A program made the translations under genes and the position numbers. From Methanobacteriota archaeon (lineage in GTDB: Archaea; Thermoplasmatota; DTKX01; GCA-020343715), in assembly GCA_030597775.1 (NCBI GenBank), contig JAUVRF010000141.1, forward strand, positions 1-5,677: 5,677 nt of DNA, written 5' to 3'. Positions 5,677 to 5,677 of this stretch are shown here, piece after piece (the first letter of the stretch is position 1; the number at the start of each line of letters is the position of its first letter). The notes under the pieces are model-generated. The model was not told the DNA's origin. It searched no databases and saw only the letters and a list, made by a program, of their open reading frames with translations.

Positions 5677-5677
5677 T

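Overview
The window looks archaeal, most plausibly from a GC-rich Thermoplasmatota-type euryarchaeon. The evidence is BRE/TATA-like promoter elements rather than -35/-10 boxes, two genes whose TATA box sits so close to the ATG that the mRNA is probably leaderless, an archaeal-type OB-fold protein at the left edge, and a large surface protein built from CARDB and PKD modules with a C-terminal membrane anchor. The phylum is an inference from gene content. No rRNA, tRNA, CRISPR array or mobile element was seen.

Layout. At the left edge (1-122, minus) is the N-terminus of a probable OB-fold/single-stranded-DNA-binding protein. A 144-bp divergent intergenic region (123-266) carries a promoter for each direction and a perfect 7-bp inverted repeat between them. 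Then comes a tight two-gene operon, sucC-sucD (267-2242, plus), whose stop and start codons overlap by one base. It encodes the beta and alpha subunits of succinate-CoA ligase. Four bases after the sucD stop lies the stop codon of a large convergent gene (2247-5453, minus). A 55-bp gap holding a TATA-like element separates that gene from the C-terminal 55 codons of a polytopic membrane protein, also on the minus strand (5509-5676), cut by the right edge.

How the genes work. SucCD interconverts succinyl-CoA and succinate with nucleotide phosphorylation, a central carbon step. The 1068-residue convergent protein is the most interesting element. It is predicted to be exported, to carry a zinc-dependent phospholipase C / P1-nuclease-like domain with a recognisable metal-ligand set directly after the signal peptide, and to be held on the cell surface by a stalk of Ig-like modules, one transmembrane helix and a very acidic cytoplasmic tail. 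Nothing links it functionally to sucCD; the two are simply tail to tail. Apart from the 144-bp and 55-bp intergenic regions and the 4-bp convergent gap, the window is coding.
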